DNA of 56,664 nt, from assembly GCA_024195585.1 (NCBI GenBank), contig SWBL01000333.1, positions 1 to 56,664 on the forward strand, written 5' to 3'. The position numbers and the translations under genes were made by a program. Within the stretch, counting starts at the first letter, position 1; every line of letters starts with the position of its first letter. Positions 31,207 to 41,549 of the stretch are shown piece after piece. The notes under the pieces are model-generated. The model made no database searches, had not been told where the DNA came from, and saw nothing but the letters and a program-made list of their open reading frames with translations. This DNA is from Aureobasidium sp. EXF-3400 (Eukaryota > Ascomycota > Dothideomycetes > Dothideales > Saccotheciaceae).

Positions 31207-34200
31207 TTAGTCACGTCTATCCTCCGCTGCTTCTGCACGCAAATGCCTTCCAACCTCAGCTTCCAACTCTGCAGAAACAACGACAGGTTGCTGCTTTTGT
31301 CTCTGACTCTTTGCAGCACGACTGAAAAGACAACTCCACAAGTCATCATTAGGAACAAGCTCGCCATCGCCTTTACCCTGCACGAGAAGTTTCGAAACAG
31401 GCGCTTGTTGCAACTCCAGCGAGTTTGCGGCATCGATTGCGGCTTCTCCCAAAGCAGGAGTGGAGGACTTGGAACGCTGCTGGGATTCCTTTTTGATGTT
31501 TGTGGTGGCTTTTTGCATGTGTGCTAAGCGTCTGGCGACCGAGATTTCGTAGATGGCTTCTTCGACCGTGTCGCCGATGAGGTACATGTAGACTGTGGTA
31601 GGACGCTGTTGGCCGATTCTGTGCACGCGAGCAATGGCTTGGAGTTCGATTGCCGTGTTGATGAGTGGTTCGGCCAGAAAGACGTACTGCGCGTTGACGA
31701 GATTGAGTCCCGACGAGTCGGTCTTTGCGTCTAGAAGGAAACACTCGATACCAGCATCGTTTCTGAATCGATCGACAGCGCCAGGCTTTCCCATACGCGA
31801 GTACCCAACACCGAACTGCTTAAATGCGGTGCCGAGGACGTCGAGAAATTCCCTGAATTGACTGAAAACAATAGCTTTTGCGCCAGGGTCATGCTTGCGG
31901 ATCCAGAGAATGTGCCGAGCGAGGGTGTCTATCTTGGTTCCGAACGAGCCATTCAAGTCGATGGACTTGATTTGTGCAAGTGTGTCGGTGCTGATGTCGG
32001 CATAGAGAGTGGAACCGGGAGTCGCACTTTTGCTGGACCCCTGACTCGGTGAGGAAGGTTCGGATTGTTCCTCTTGTGCGAGAAGCTCCTGCGGTTTGTA
32101 CGTGATCTGATGGAAGTCTGCAAGCACGAGATGGCGCTTACAGACAGGGCAGGTGCGATGAGAGCTCCACCAATGATTGATGCATTCTTTGCAGTACTGA
32201 TGGCCGCAGACAGTGAGCACACCCTGCTCGAAAGAGCCCTGACAAATGACACAAATTCTTTGTGTTTCTTGGGAATTAGTGCTTTCTTCGCGCAGGTGCA
32301 GTAGGAACCGGTTTTTCGTCTTCAAAGCCGCGAGTGCCTTGGTCTGCGTTTCATGTCGACGCGTTGCGGCTATCAAGGCTGGCACATCGAGGGTGTCGTC
32401 CCAGTCCTCTTTGTAAGGTGCGACAGTATCCGAGATCACCTGTAATTGGCGGTAGAAATCCAGACGCTTGTTCATTGTAGCAGAGAAGAGCTCGATCATC
32501 TCCTCGAGACTCTTCAACACTTTCGTCTCCCTCTCTGCAATAAGACCGAGTTTTTTTGCTTGATCGCGAATGATCTGAAGCTCAGCACCAGCGCGTGCGT
32601 TTCCATCTTGCCAGTCAAGTGCTGTTTCGATGCCACGAATCTCGTGCACCAAGCCACGCAGGGACAACACGTCATCAGGTTTCTGCTTCAAACGATTACG
32701 CTCGGCGAGCAACTCGAGTATAAGCTCTGGTGCATGTCCGTTGCCCAGTTTGGCCATTTGAATCAGAGACTTGACCACCTGATCAACAAGAGGTGCGCTC
32801 TGTCCGGTGATACAGGTTGAGCGATCGGCAACAATGGCTCGCAGGGCATCCAGATATGCATTCAATGTGTCCTGAGATTTTGTTGAATCTTCATACTCAT
32901 CACCGGTGGTCTCAACGTTTTCTTCATCTTTATCGATCAGAGGCTTGAGCAACAAATCGGTAGCCTTCTGTTTCCATTCGTCAATCAACTTGGCTTGCGC
33001 ATTCATGATTCTGGCAAGATCATGAGCTCTGTGAATCTTGCGATTGTTAGTCATTCTGCTGTAAATATGCTCGTGCTGGACTTACTATCTTGACGTTCTC
33101 CACACCTCCAGGACTTTCCATAGTTGCTAGACCAGATCGTTCAAGAATCACATCTTTCTCTTGCTCTATCTTCTGCATGAGCCTTTCAGCTTTTGAAGAC
33201 TCTTGATTTAAGATCTCCTTGCGAGTTAGTTTGGCAGTGTCATAGAAGAGTGACTCTTGTGTCTCCAATTCTCGGAATCTCTCCGAATCTGGCTCGGTGA
33301 TATTGGTGTTGGACTTCATCTGGAAGTACGAGGTGCCGGCGAAGAAAGCACACGCATGTTTCAGCTGCAAAGCAGAGTACAGAGCGACTCTGTGGCGTCC
33401 TTCAGCAATTTCCTCTGCTGATTTGTCGTCTTCTGAGTCGTCAAAGTCCTTTTCATGATCGACCCTGCAAGTAGCTGCCCTAGAGACATCAGCCCTGCAT
33501 TCAGTCACAATCTTTTCAGCCGCCTCAAGTGCCGATTTGTAGATTTCCAAAGCCTTCTCAGCTCTTTGTTCATCGTCCTTTGCGTTGCCAATGATATGAC
33601 CCCTGAGCAGCTGGGTATCGATGACAAGACGAGATTCTGTACGGATAGACGTCTCATTTTGATCTATCATGACTTCCAGAACTTCAGCCACAGTGCGTAA
33701 TGGACCTTGGCCACGTCCAAGCGCCCTCCTGTTTCTGCCACCAACTTGTGGATGCAGACAAGTTTGACGCAACTGACAGAGCCAAGTTCGCATCTTTTGC
33801 AGTAAGGCAGGCGACTCTGGATCCCAGCTATCGGTAAGCGGAGAACCATCAGACTGACATCCACACTCCTCACACATTGTTTCGAACAAGGTCTTGTAGT
33901 TTTGCTCCTCAACCTGAGTGAATGGTAGTGTCAACACAACCCTTCTCTGAGGTGGCAGTCGAAGTTCGTGTCGTACTTGATCCTTGGTGTGACGCAGTGT
34001 TAGGCGGCCAAAAAGAGTTTTGAATAAGTCCCCGTATCGGTGTATCAGACGGTTCCAAATTGCTGAGGAATTGCAGTACGGTTGATATCTGAGGAATACG
34101 AGAAGGCCAAAGAGATCCTGAACATCTTTCTTCAGGGGCGTGCCAGACACTGCCCAGGCGTGCTCCCGTGGTAGGAGAGAGGCCACTTGAGCTGCTGCAC

Positions 34201-35674
34201 TGACACCCGATTCGACCATTTGTGCCTCATCTAGACACACCCTCCACCAATGCATCTGTACCAAAGGGCTGCGAGGTCGAGTGCGCTTGCGTTCTCGTTG
34301 TCGTAGTGAACGTTCAGGAGGATCGACGGCGAAATGAACCTCCTTCGCCAGAACAGAGTATGTTGTGAGGACCACGTCACATTGTGCCAAATCCGCAAGA
34401 ATCAACTGGGTGCCTTTCTTGGATGACCCAACATCAGAGACACCCTTGTAGTGCAGGACTGAAAGATCAGGAGCGTGTCGAGCCAACTCGTCTTTCCATT
34501 GTTGTAATATAGTGGGTGGCGTGACAATCAGTGTTGCTCGAGATTTGATAAATGGCTGCGTCTCTGCATCTCCTGTGTCCATCTCAGCAGAATCTCGCTT
34601 GTTGAGGCATATCAGCGCTATGAGCTCGCACGTTTTGCCTAGTCCCATTTCTTCCGCGAGGATGCCCCCCTGTGGCTCGTCAAAAGCAGAAAAATGCGCA
34701 GGGGAGCACAAGACGCCTTCCAAATGGCTAACAAAGCAAGACTGACCATTGGCATCGGTAACTTGCGTGTAGGATAGCCGTTTCTGGGGGTGATCAGACG
34801 GAGTCTCTCGGCCAAGCATCCATGCAACGGCACGTTTCTGGAAGGGGTACAGATCGGTTTTAAGAACTTTGCATTGCATCAGTGCGGGCACAGGCGCATC
34901 GTTCGGCGGAGAGTGCACGCTAGCGTAGAATTCCTGTGGGGTCCACGACTTTGGTTGGGTGTTTGTGGGCTCCGGAAAAAACTGAGTAAGAGTGGCCCAA
35001 TCCTCTTGTTTGGCTAGAGGACCGAAGGCCGACTCACCATCAAACCATGTAATGCTGCACTCCAAGGTGTACACAGGACCAGAGGGACCGGCTGAGCGAT
35101 GTAGAAGACATGCAGATCGGCAGACGCCTGGTCTGACATTGCGTCTGGAGCGTTTCTCGAGGCTCACGATGCGCGAGAGCAGATCGGCTGTGGTTGGCGA
35201 GATGGGTTTAGTAGTCTGAACCTTCAGTGAGGGGCTCTTCTTATAGCCAGCATGGCCGACCAAAGACAGAGCAGGCTGTGAAGTGGTCAAATCCCACGTA
35301 TCGATGAGTCCGACTTCGATGTCGTCTTCCAATACGGTGGATGAATCGTTGTGGTTGGTTGTGTTTGAAGATGGTCGTAAGTTGATGTCGAGGCGAGCGA
35401 TGATTATTCCTGGTCCAGAAGAAGGGTGAGATGGCTCCAGAATTTCCGCAGGTTCGAGTCTTGCACGTTTGCGCGGCCTACTGTAGTCTTGATGAAAAGC
35501 ATTATGGCAATCTTCAAAGAATACTGAGAGCGCTTCGGCGCCTTCAGCGAGCACCTCTTGCTTTTTTGGGTTATACGAACTTAGGACGGCAGTGGACACT
35601 CCAGTGTCTAGTATTGATGCCATCCTTCCAGATTCTACAATCTCGTCGCAGTGAGGTGTTCTGGTTGGAAACAA
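31207..35674 (-). CDS. SNF2-family ATPase with RING finger, SHPRH/Irc20-like E3 ligase
   Basis: This is a large nuclear DNA-dependent ATPase and probable ubiquitin ligase acting in DNA damage tolerance or recombination control. Two exons, 35674-33086 and 33036-31207, give 1472 residues; the 49-nt intron has a perfect GACTAAC branch site. Order: SNF2 ATPase N lobe with GILAEEMGLGKT (about 337-348) and DEAQ (about 482-485), a long insertion, a C3HC4 RING (CVICQGSFEQG ... CPVCKRH, about 1126-1163), then the helicase C lobe (FSQFREFLDVL, ARVHRIGQQRPT). A RING placed between the two helicase lobes after a coiled linker is the Irc20/SHPRH plan rather than Rad5. The start Met may be internal (MASILDTG). 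Irc20 is 1556 residues. Confidence 0.88.
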
Positions 35675-36197
35675 TAAAGATCAAAGGCAAGTCGACATCA
35701 AGTGCGGAAGTCGCCGCCCCCACAGATCTTCGGCGATTAGACGGACTTGAGATTTGTTCTCCATGGTCGATCCTTCCACATGTGAAAGTAGAAGTGACGA
35801 TGACACGTCTGGAAAGCTCAAGTCTGATTGTTTGCTCAGAGTTCTGCTGACACCTTTCTTGGTCTAACACAGTATTTGAAGTAGTGTATCTGGTGTTGTG
35901 TGTCAAAAGTAACTACTACCGTGCAGCGGGACCAACACTTCTCAGCTGAGTGACATTCACAGGTTGCTGCATGGACAGAACAACGACCGCTGTTTGAGAA
36001 GGATATAGGGATGATCAGAAAAACGCACATAACAAATTCGCCCCAGCCCATATGCATTACGCCAGAAAAAGAAGAACAGAACGCTTTTCTACGCTTCCGT
36101 CTATAATACGCCATCGTCATGTCAACGAAAAGACAGCCCACACGAGGTCCAGTGGTTAACCGGAGGATAAGAAATTCCGGAGCAAGAACAAACAATT

Positions 36198-37215
36198 CTA
36201 TGCCTTGACCATGAAGATCTATAACAGAGATTAGTCCTGAAAACGCGTGATGGCTGTTGGTTGGAATTACCTCTTTCATAGCTTGCGGATCCATGAAAGC
36301 AAGACGCTTTTGTGCAATGTATCTCTGGCGGACGTTTTGGCGGCCATATAGAGCAGGCACTGGTGCAGGCTCTGCAGGAGTTCCAGGAGCACTTGATGGG
36401 GTTGCTGTGCCTGATTTGGCCGCCTTCTTCTCTTCCTTTCTCTTTCTCTTTTCTTCCTTCTTGGCCTCCTTCTTTGCCCGTCGTTCTGCTTTGCGTGCCT
36501 TCTTCTCGGCCCGTGTCTCGTTCTCAGAGCCTGATGCATCGGTAGCCTTTCGCTTCTTGTCCTTCTTCTCCTTCTTGCTGGATTTTCTGTCTTTCTTCGA
36601 CTCCTTCATCTTCTTCGCCTTTGGCGCCTCCTCAACCTCATCATCAGAATCGGACGAGTCGGACTCGGATGAAGCGTCGTTGTTGCTTTGTTGTTCAGGT
36701 TCTGACCTCTTTCGCTTCTTGTTCGCAGCGTCCGGCGCGGCTTGTTGAGAAGTAGGCTTGGAATTGGGCATGACTGTCGATTTGAGGTCCATCTTGTCAC
36801 CAACCAGGAAGCCCGCGCTGATGAAGTTGATGTTGCCGAACTTTCTTCCTTGATACAGGGCCAATTCGACGTCTCGTTGTGCCGTCTGTTGTTTCTCGAC
36901 CTCTGCCTCGGATTTGCCATTCAGTCTGCCTAAGAGGCCCGAGTACAGGCTCAGACCGAAAGTCTCTGCATTGTTTCCACCTCTGGCTGCGCCCAGACCG
37001 AGATTGTCGTCTTTCAACAGAACGCGAATGTGGGAATTACTGCCGACGGTGTAGTGCGAAGCGTGGTTTGCGTCTTTGGCGCCGAGGGTGTCGCCAGGTT
37101 TCCAGCCTTGCGAGGCAAGGATCTTGTGGCCGAAGGAATCGGTTGCTTTGGCCCAGTTATTGTTGTTGGGGTCGGTACCAATCTTGGAGCGTCTTTTGGG
37201 ACCGGCGAGACCCAT
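36198..37215 (-). CDS. PXR1: G-patch protein PXR1/Gno1 (PinX1 homologue)
   Basis: This nucleolar protein activates the helicase Prp43 in rRNA/snoRNA processing and, as PinX1 in animals, inhibits telomerase. Exon 1 is 37215-36271 and a 21-nt last exon is 36218-36198, giving 321 residues ending IFMVKA, the expected family C-terminus. Without the 52-nt intron the frame runs on to 459 residues, but that tail resembles no family. MGLAGPKRR is followed by the G-patch (about 25-71, FGHKILASQGWKPGDTLG, LLKDDNLGLGA). Then comes a long Lys/Glu-rich basic region (KKDRKSSKKEKKDKKRK and similar), and RQRYIAQKRLAFMD near the end. It is divergent from the coiled-coil gene at 37515. Confidence 0.93.
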
Positions 37216-37514
37216 GTTGGCGGATTATGAAGTGATGGTTGATAGAGTCTTGTCGTTGTCTTGACGCGCGAGCAATAATTTTTCTCCACCGAAATTTACC
37301 CCGCATTCTTCCTGGCTCTTTCCTATCTGGCGCTTTCGTATCTGGTCAGATGCTGCCAATACCCTCTAATTTGTTACCTTCACCTAACTGTCTTCTGTAC
37401 GTCAACACACCAGAATTGTCTGCGCTCCAGCGGCGCCAGCAAGAACAATCAACGAACACGGCTTCTATTCCTCATCTGATAGGTCTGCCGTCATTGCACC
37501 GACCCCTTCCAATC
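37216..37514. promoter_or_regulatory. Divergent promoter, PXR1 / small coiled-coil gene
   Basis: This 299-bp gap between divergent starts is shared by both genes. No TATA box is seen; it is pyrimidine-rich on the plus side, as in many housekeeping promoters. Confidence 0.5.
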
Positions 37515-38269
37515 ATGCCTTCCACCAAATCGCAGAAAGTCGCCAAGGCCGCGAATACTGAAGATGATACACGAAGATTCTTTGAGAGGCAGAGAGGAAT
37601 GAACAAAGCAGTAAGTCAAACAGCCAGAAGTTCTTCCCATGTTCGATGCCCAGACCTGCGTCGTGATCCATCATAGTCCCTTTCGGCTAACCACCGGGGC
37701 TCTGAAGATCAAGAATCGTCGGGACGAAGCACGTTCGAGAATCCGTCAGAACCATTCCAACAGGCAAAAGGACTTGCAAGCGCGCATCAAAGCTCTGAAG
37801 CGTAGTTCATCAGTCAAGCAGTAAGTTCAATCTTTGTGGAACGCCGATGCATCACGAGTCGCATGCTACATTGGTGGCGGCATGCACATCTGCTATGGAA
37901 ATTACAAATGCCCATATCACTGTCAGCCACACACTGTGGCGCTTCGGCTGCTTTTACCTTTCGGATGCATTCAAGGTTCGAGCAAAAACGCTAAAACTCA
38001 CGTTCCGTTCTAGGCCCGGGAGCAACGCCGACGTGCCAACTTTCGACCACACGGCCTTCGAAGCCCTGCGAGACCTGCTCGCTTACAAGGCTGACATTGA
38101 GCGACGTATCGCTCAAAGTATCGACACTCTGGAAAAAGCCATGAACACTGCCTCTCACGAGTTCGAAGTTGTGCTCAGGTCGCAGGCCGAGATTTTCAGG
38201 ACTGCAACAACGCCTGCCAACACAAGCGCTGCAGCTGCAAGTTCGAAGGCCCTCATCGTGAAACAATAA
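37515..38269 (+). CDS. Small coiled-coil protein of unknown function
   Basis: I do not recognise the family. A consistent three-exon model is 37515-37610, 37708-37820 and 38014-38269, giving 154 residues. Intron 1 uses donor GTAAGT and branch GGCTAACC; intron 2 is 193 nt with branch CGCTAAAA. The product starts MPSTKSQKVAKAAN, has a very basic helical middle (IKNRRDEARSRIRQNHSNRQ), and a second helical region (FEALRDLLAYKADIERRI ... LEKAMNTASHEF), ending in an Ala/Ser-rich tail. Heptad-like spacing suggests coiled coils and a structural or adaptor role. Another acceptor (CATAG, 37675) exists, but its frame stops early. The divergent neighbour is PXR1. Confidence 0.65.
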
Positions 38270-39485
38270 AAGGGCAAACCCGCCGACGAGTGGCCCGTTG
38301 CTAACCGCTTTCGCTATGCTATGATGGGAAACGAGTGACGACAGATAAGGACGTGCTTGTGGGAACCGAGATCGCCCTCAGGAGAAATTACATGCATGAT
38401 ATCACGACAGGAGCTAGACATAATGGACCTTGCTGAGCCGCAAGGGTTTGGTCAGCAAGCGCCACATGGCGCTTGCTGTGACTTCACTCTACTCGTTTTC
38501 GCTCCCGCTTTCTTTCCATGACATCCACATCTGCAGTCCTAGACAGTCAAACATTTGAGTCATGCCAATCCAACTACCACCCTGAAGTTTCTCATGATGC
38601 TCGTTTTCCAGCTTCCGAGGTCATTTCCACGCTTTGTGATTCGCCCGGCTCGAGAGCTTCCGTAGACCCCTTGGAAGAATCCCAAACGATCGTGCATGTT
38701 GACGTGCCAAACGGCGAGATGCTGCCCTTAGATGCACCGCCATATGCCTAGGGCCCAACAGGGCCCAACCAGGCTAGAGAGCCAGACCATGGGCCATGGG
38801 TGGGTAGGAAGCTACATCGAATCTTCTTAGCTCCTGCCTCGAACGGCAATCGCTTTTTTGCCCTTCCGCTTTGCATTATTGTGCCTGATGCACATCTCTT
38901 TTGAAACAATGCAGATCCATCCTCGAATCTCACGAACGAAAAAAACAAAAACAGGTCCTTGGAGCATGCATCGATATTTGGAAGAGGTTTTTGATGCTTT
39001 TTGGTATTTTTCAATGCTATGGGTAGGATTTGATTTTCGTTTCTTCGTAGTGGTGAATACATTGCATATGCCGTACATGATTCCGTTGCTTTTTTGTACA
39101 TAGAGAAGTGAAGTATGTTTGGTGGGTGGGGAGAAAAAGGGAAAGGCGTTTCGGGTAGAATAAAAACAGAAGATAAAAAAAAGGAGCGTAAAAGTGATGG
39201 GGAGGAAAAGAGCAACTCAAGCAATGCAAATGTTCGAAAGGGTAAAAAAAGGATTCAAGCAGGTCGCTGGCTTTTTTTCCGCTAAATCGCAAGGCAAGAA
39301 ACACACCTTCCTGTCGCTTGGAGTGGGTGGGCGAGAGCTTCGTGTATTGCTCTCTGTGTACGTGTTTTTGTGTGCTGCTCTATGGTCGTCCAGAGGCAGA
39401 GTGGAAGGAAACGGTCTGTCCTCACGTAGATTGCAGCCATGTTCGGTTCTTCGATGGGCAAAGCCAGTTTCGTTCATGAATCGCG
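38270..39485. other. Intergenic region, one weak ORF
   Basis: A 77-codon plus-strand frame (38518-38751) opens after a pyrimidine tract and is moderately acidic with Pro-rich ends, but nothing confirms it as a gene. The remainder, rich in poly-purine and T tracts, is largely 3' UTR of the YTH gene. Confidence 0.45.
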
Positions 39486-41549
39486 TCAAGAAGGAAAGTG
39501 CATCGCCACAGGAGACATGTTGACCGCGCCCTGAGGCACATGTGCTGGGCGATGGAACATTTGCACCAGACGTTGTCCAATGCTGGGTTCGATCTCTGTG
39601 CCGTCGCGCGCGATCTTGATCTCTCTGTTCTCGTTCCAAGGGTTGCGCAGGCCACGGGTGCGGTAGAAGGGTAGTCGATTCGTCGAAATCCATTCGACCT
39701 GGAAAGATTTGCCCCACTCTTGCTTTTGTCGCTGAGCGCCTGCTTCCTTCTCTTCTCGGTGAACTTGCTGTCCTGCTGTTGCAACACCGTCGACTGCTCC
39801 TTCTCCGTCTTCGTCTGCTGAGTCTTCAGGAGTGTTGTCGACTTCCCAAAAGATGGTGCCGCGCGCAGAGTCGTCCACGATGCGTCCTTTGGGTGCCCAT
39901 TGTGTCGCAGGGGTTGGTATTGACTTGGGTCCGCTATCTAGGTCTTTGGTCTTGGGCTGGAGTTTCGTAGATGATGATGTCGTTGGTTCCGAGGCGATGG
40001 GGCTAGCCATACGAGCGTAACCGAAGTATTCTCCCGATTTGTCCGCGGAGAAGACGAGGTAGACATTGTCAGCGGTCTAAAAGACAGTCAGCTTCTACTT
40101 GTATGGAATCGGACACAAACGATCGAAGTTCTGGGGTCTCGTACCTCGTAGGCATGGTTTAACGCGACTTCGTTGTGGCTCTGCGTAGCCCAGACTCCAT
40201 TGCGCACACTGGCTTCAAGGTCCTGCAGCGTGAGACTCTTGACAACGAAATACTTCTCGGGCACCCGTGCTTGACTTTGATCGACTTTCTTGTCAAGCCC
40301 ATCCACACCATCCACACCATCGTCGCCGTCAACACCGTCAACACCATCAACGCCATCCTGCTGGTGCTCTTTCTTTGGCGATCGACTAGCTGAACCATCC
40401 ACGATGACTGGTCCGGAAGACGTCCGCTGGACTCCCTTTCGCGCTGACTTGTCAGTCTCATTGCTGGACTCAGGAGTCAACGTGTCAGGTGTCGTCGGAG
40501 AGTATCCACTAGTCGGGGCGCCACGACGAAGCCTACAAACCAATCGTACGCCCTGGAATCGAGAATCGTGAAATCTGACCATGGCAGCAGCACACGCCGC
40601 CTCGGTGCGGTAGTTGACGAACGCGCAGTTACTCTTCGATATGAGGAACAGGCTCTCGATGTCGTTGGTTGCCTCGCGTGAGAAATGATCCTTCAAGGCG
40701 CCGATTGTGGTGCCAGGAGGCAAGTTTCCAACCCAAAGTGCATGGCCAGATTGTCGAGGCTTCCTTGGAGGTCCCCTGGGGTAAGATGGGGTAGGCTGAG
40801 TAACCAACTCGGGTCGAGGATGGCCTGTACAAGCGCCGTCAGTGAGTTGCACTTGAGGGTAGTGGTCGAAGATGACGGAACAAGCAGAAGACGTCTTGTT
40901 GGTCGCTGCTCTGATCACATAGAATGGACGTACTCAAGTAGGACGCAGAATGGTTTGGCTGGCTGATGAATTCAGAACTGCCGAAGTGCATTCCAGGCAT
41001 CACCGAATACCCTGCAATGGGCTGTTCCTGTCGCGACATGGCGATCTGAGAGGACGGCATGCTGTAGGAGTTATAGTAGTAGTGAGGCGCGATACTAGAA
41101 GGATGAGTTTGAGGGCGCGCGCCAGGCATGGGCATCCCCATGTTCGAAGGGTAGGCTTGAGATCCATACTGTTGCAGCTGGTGGGGTCTAAAGTTCATGC
41201 CTGGCGATTGCATAGCCATTCCATCAGCCTGTGGTGGTGCTTGCTGCGAGAAACCTCTGGTAGATACGGACGAAGGAGAAGACCCGGGCAACGCATATCC
41301 TACCGCGCTCATGTCGAGCCCATGCATCGACTGCGGGTGCTGGTAGCTGGCATATGGGTTACCATGCTGCGAGGCGGGTGCGCGAGAAGCCTGTAAGGAT
41401 GCACTGAATCGGGAAGGGAATGATGCAGGTCCTCCTGGAGCTGCAAGGATTTTCTCTTGCGACTGGCTTACTCTGTTCACCTGTGTCGAGTCTTGGTGAT
41501 CTGGGTAGGCGGTGGTTTGCCGATCGGGAGCTTGTGGTGCCTCTCCCAT
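39486..41549 (-). CDS. RRM + YTH-domain RNA-binding protein (m6A reader type)
   Basis: The predicted role is to read N6-methyladenosine or related RNA marks and influence RNA decay or splicing. Exons 41549-40934, 40824-40145 and 40076-39486 give 628 residues. The N-terminal 200 are disordered, Gln/Ser/Met/Pro-rich. An RRM follows (HALWVGNLPPGTT ... NCAFVNYRTEAACAAAMVRF). The YTH domain opens YFVVKSLTLQDLEASVRNGV and includes W in VWATQSHNE and W in FQVEWISTNRLPF, matching the aromatic-cage Trp of YTHDC1-type readers, plus LRNPWNENREIKIARDGTEI. An acidic insertion of about 75 residues beyond the normal spacing lies between GYARM and FQVEW. A GVD-type minisatellite separates RRM and YTH. Confidence 0.88.
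40300..40358. repeat. 9-bp coding minisatellite (Gly-Val-Asp)n
   Basis: Six to seven imperfect 9-bp units (plus strand catccacac, cgtcaacac and similar) encode a run of Gly-Val-Asp/Gly-Asp-Asp in the linker of the YTH protein. In-frame length change by slippage is likely between strains. Confidence 0.8.

Noticed and set aside
36150..36175. A-box-like ccagtggttaaccgg near PXR1
   Set aside because: No B box or cloverleaf downstream; likely chance.
35836..36197. C-terminal extension of PXR1 to 459 residues
   Set aside because: It arises from reading through a normal GT-AG intron (36270-36219); the extension has no family resemblance while the spliced end IFMVKA does.
38518..38751. 77-codon ORF
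   Set aside because: No family, no splice or promoter evidence; kept only as a weak possibility within the intergenic entry.
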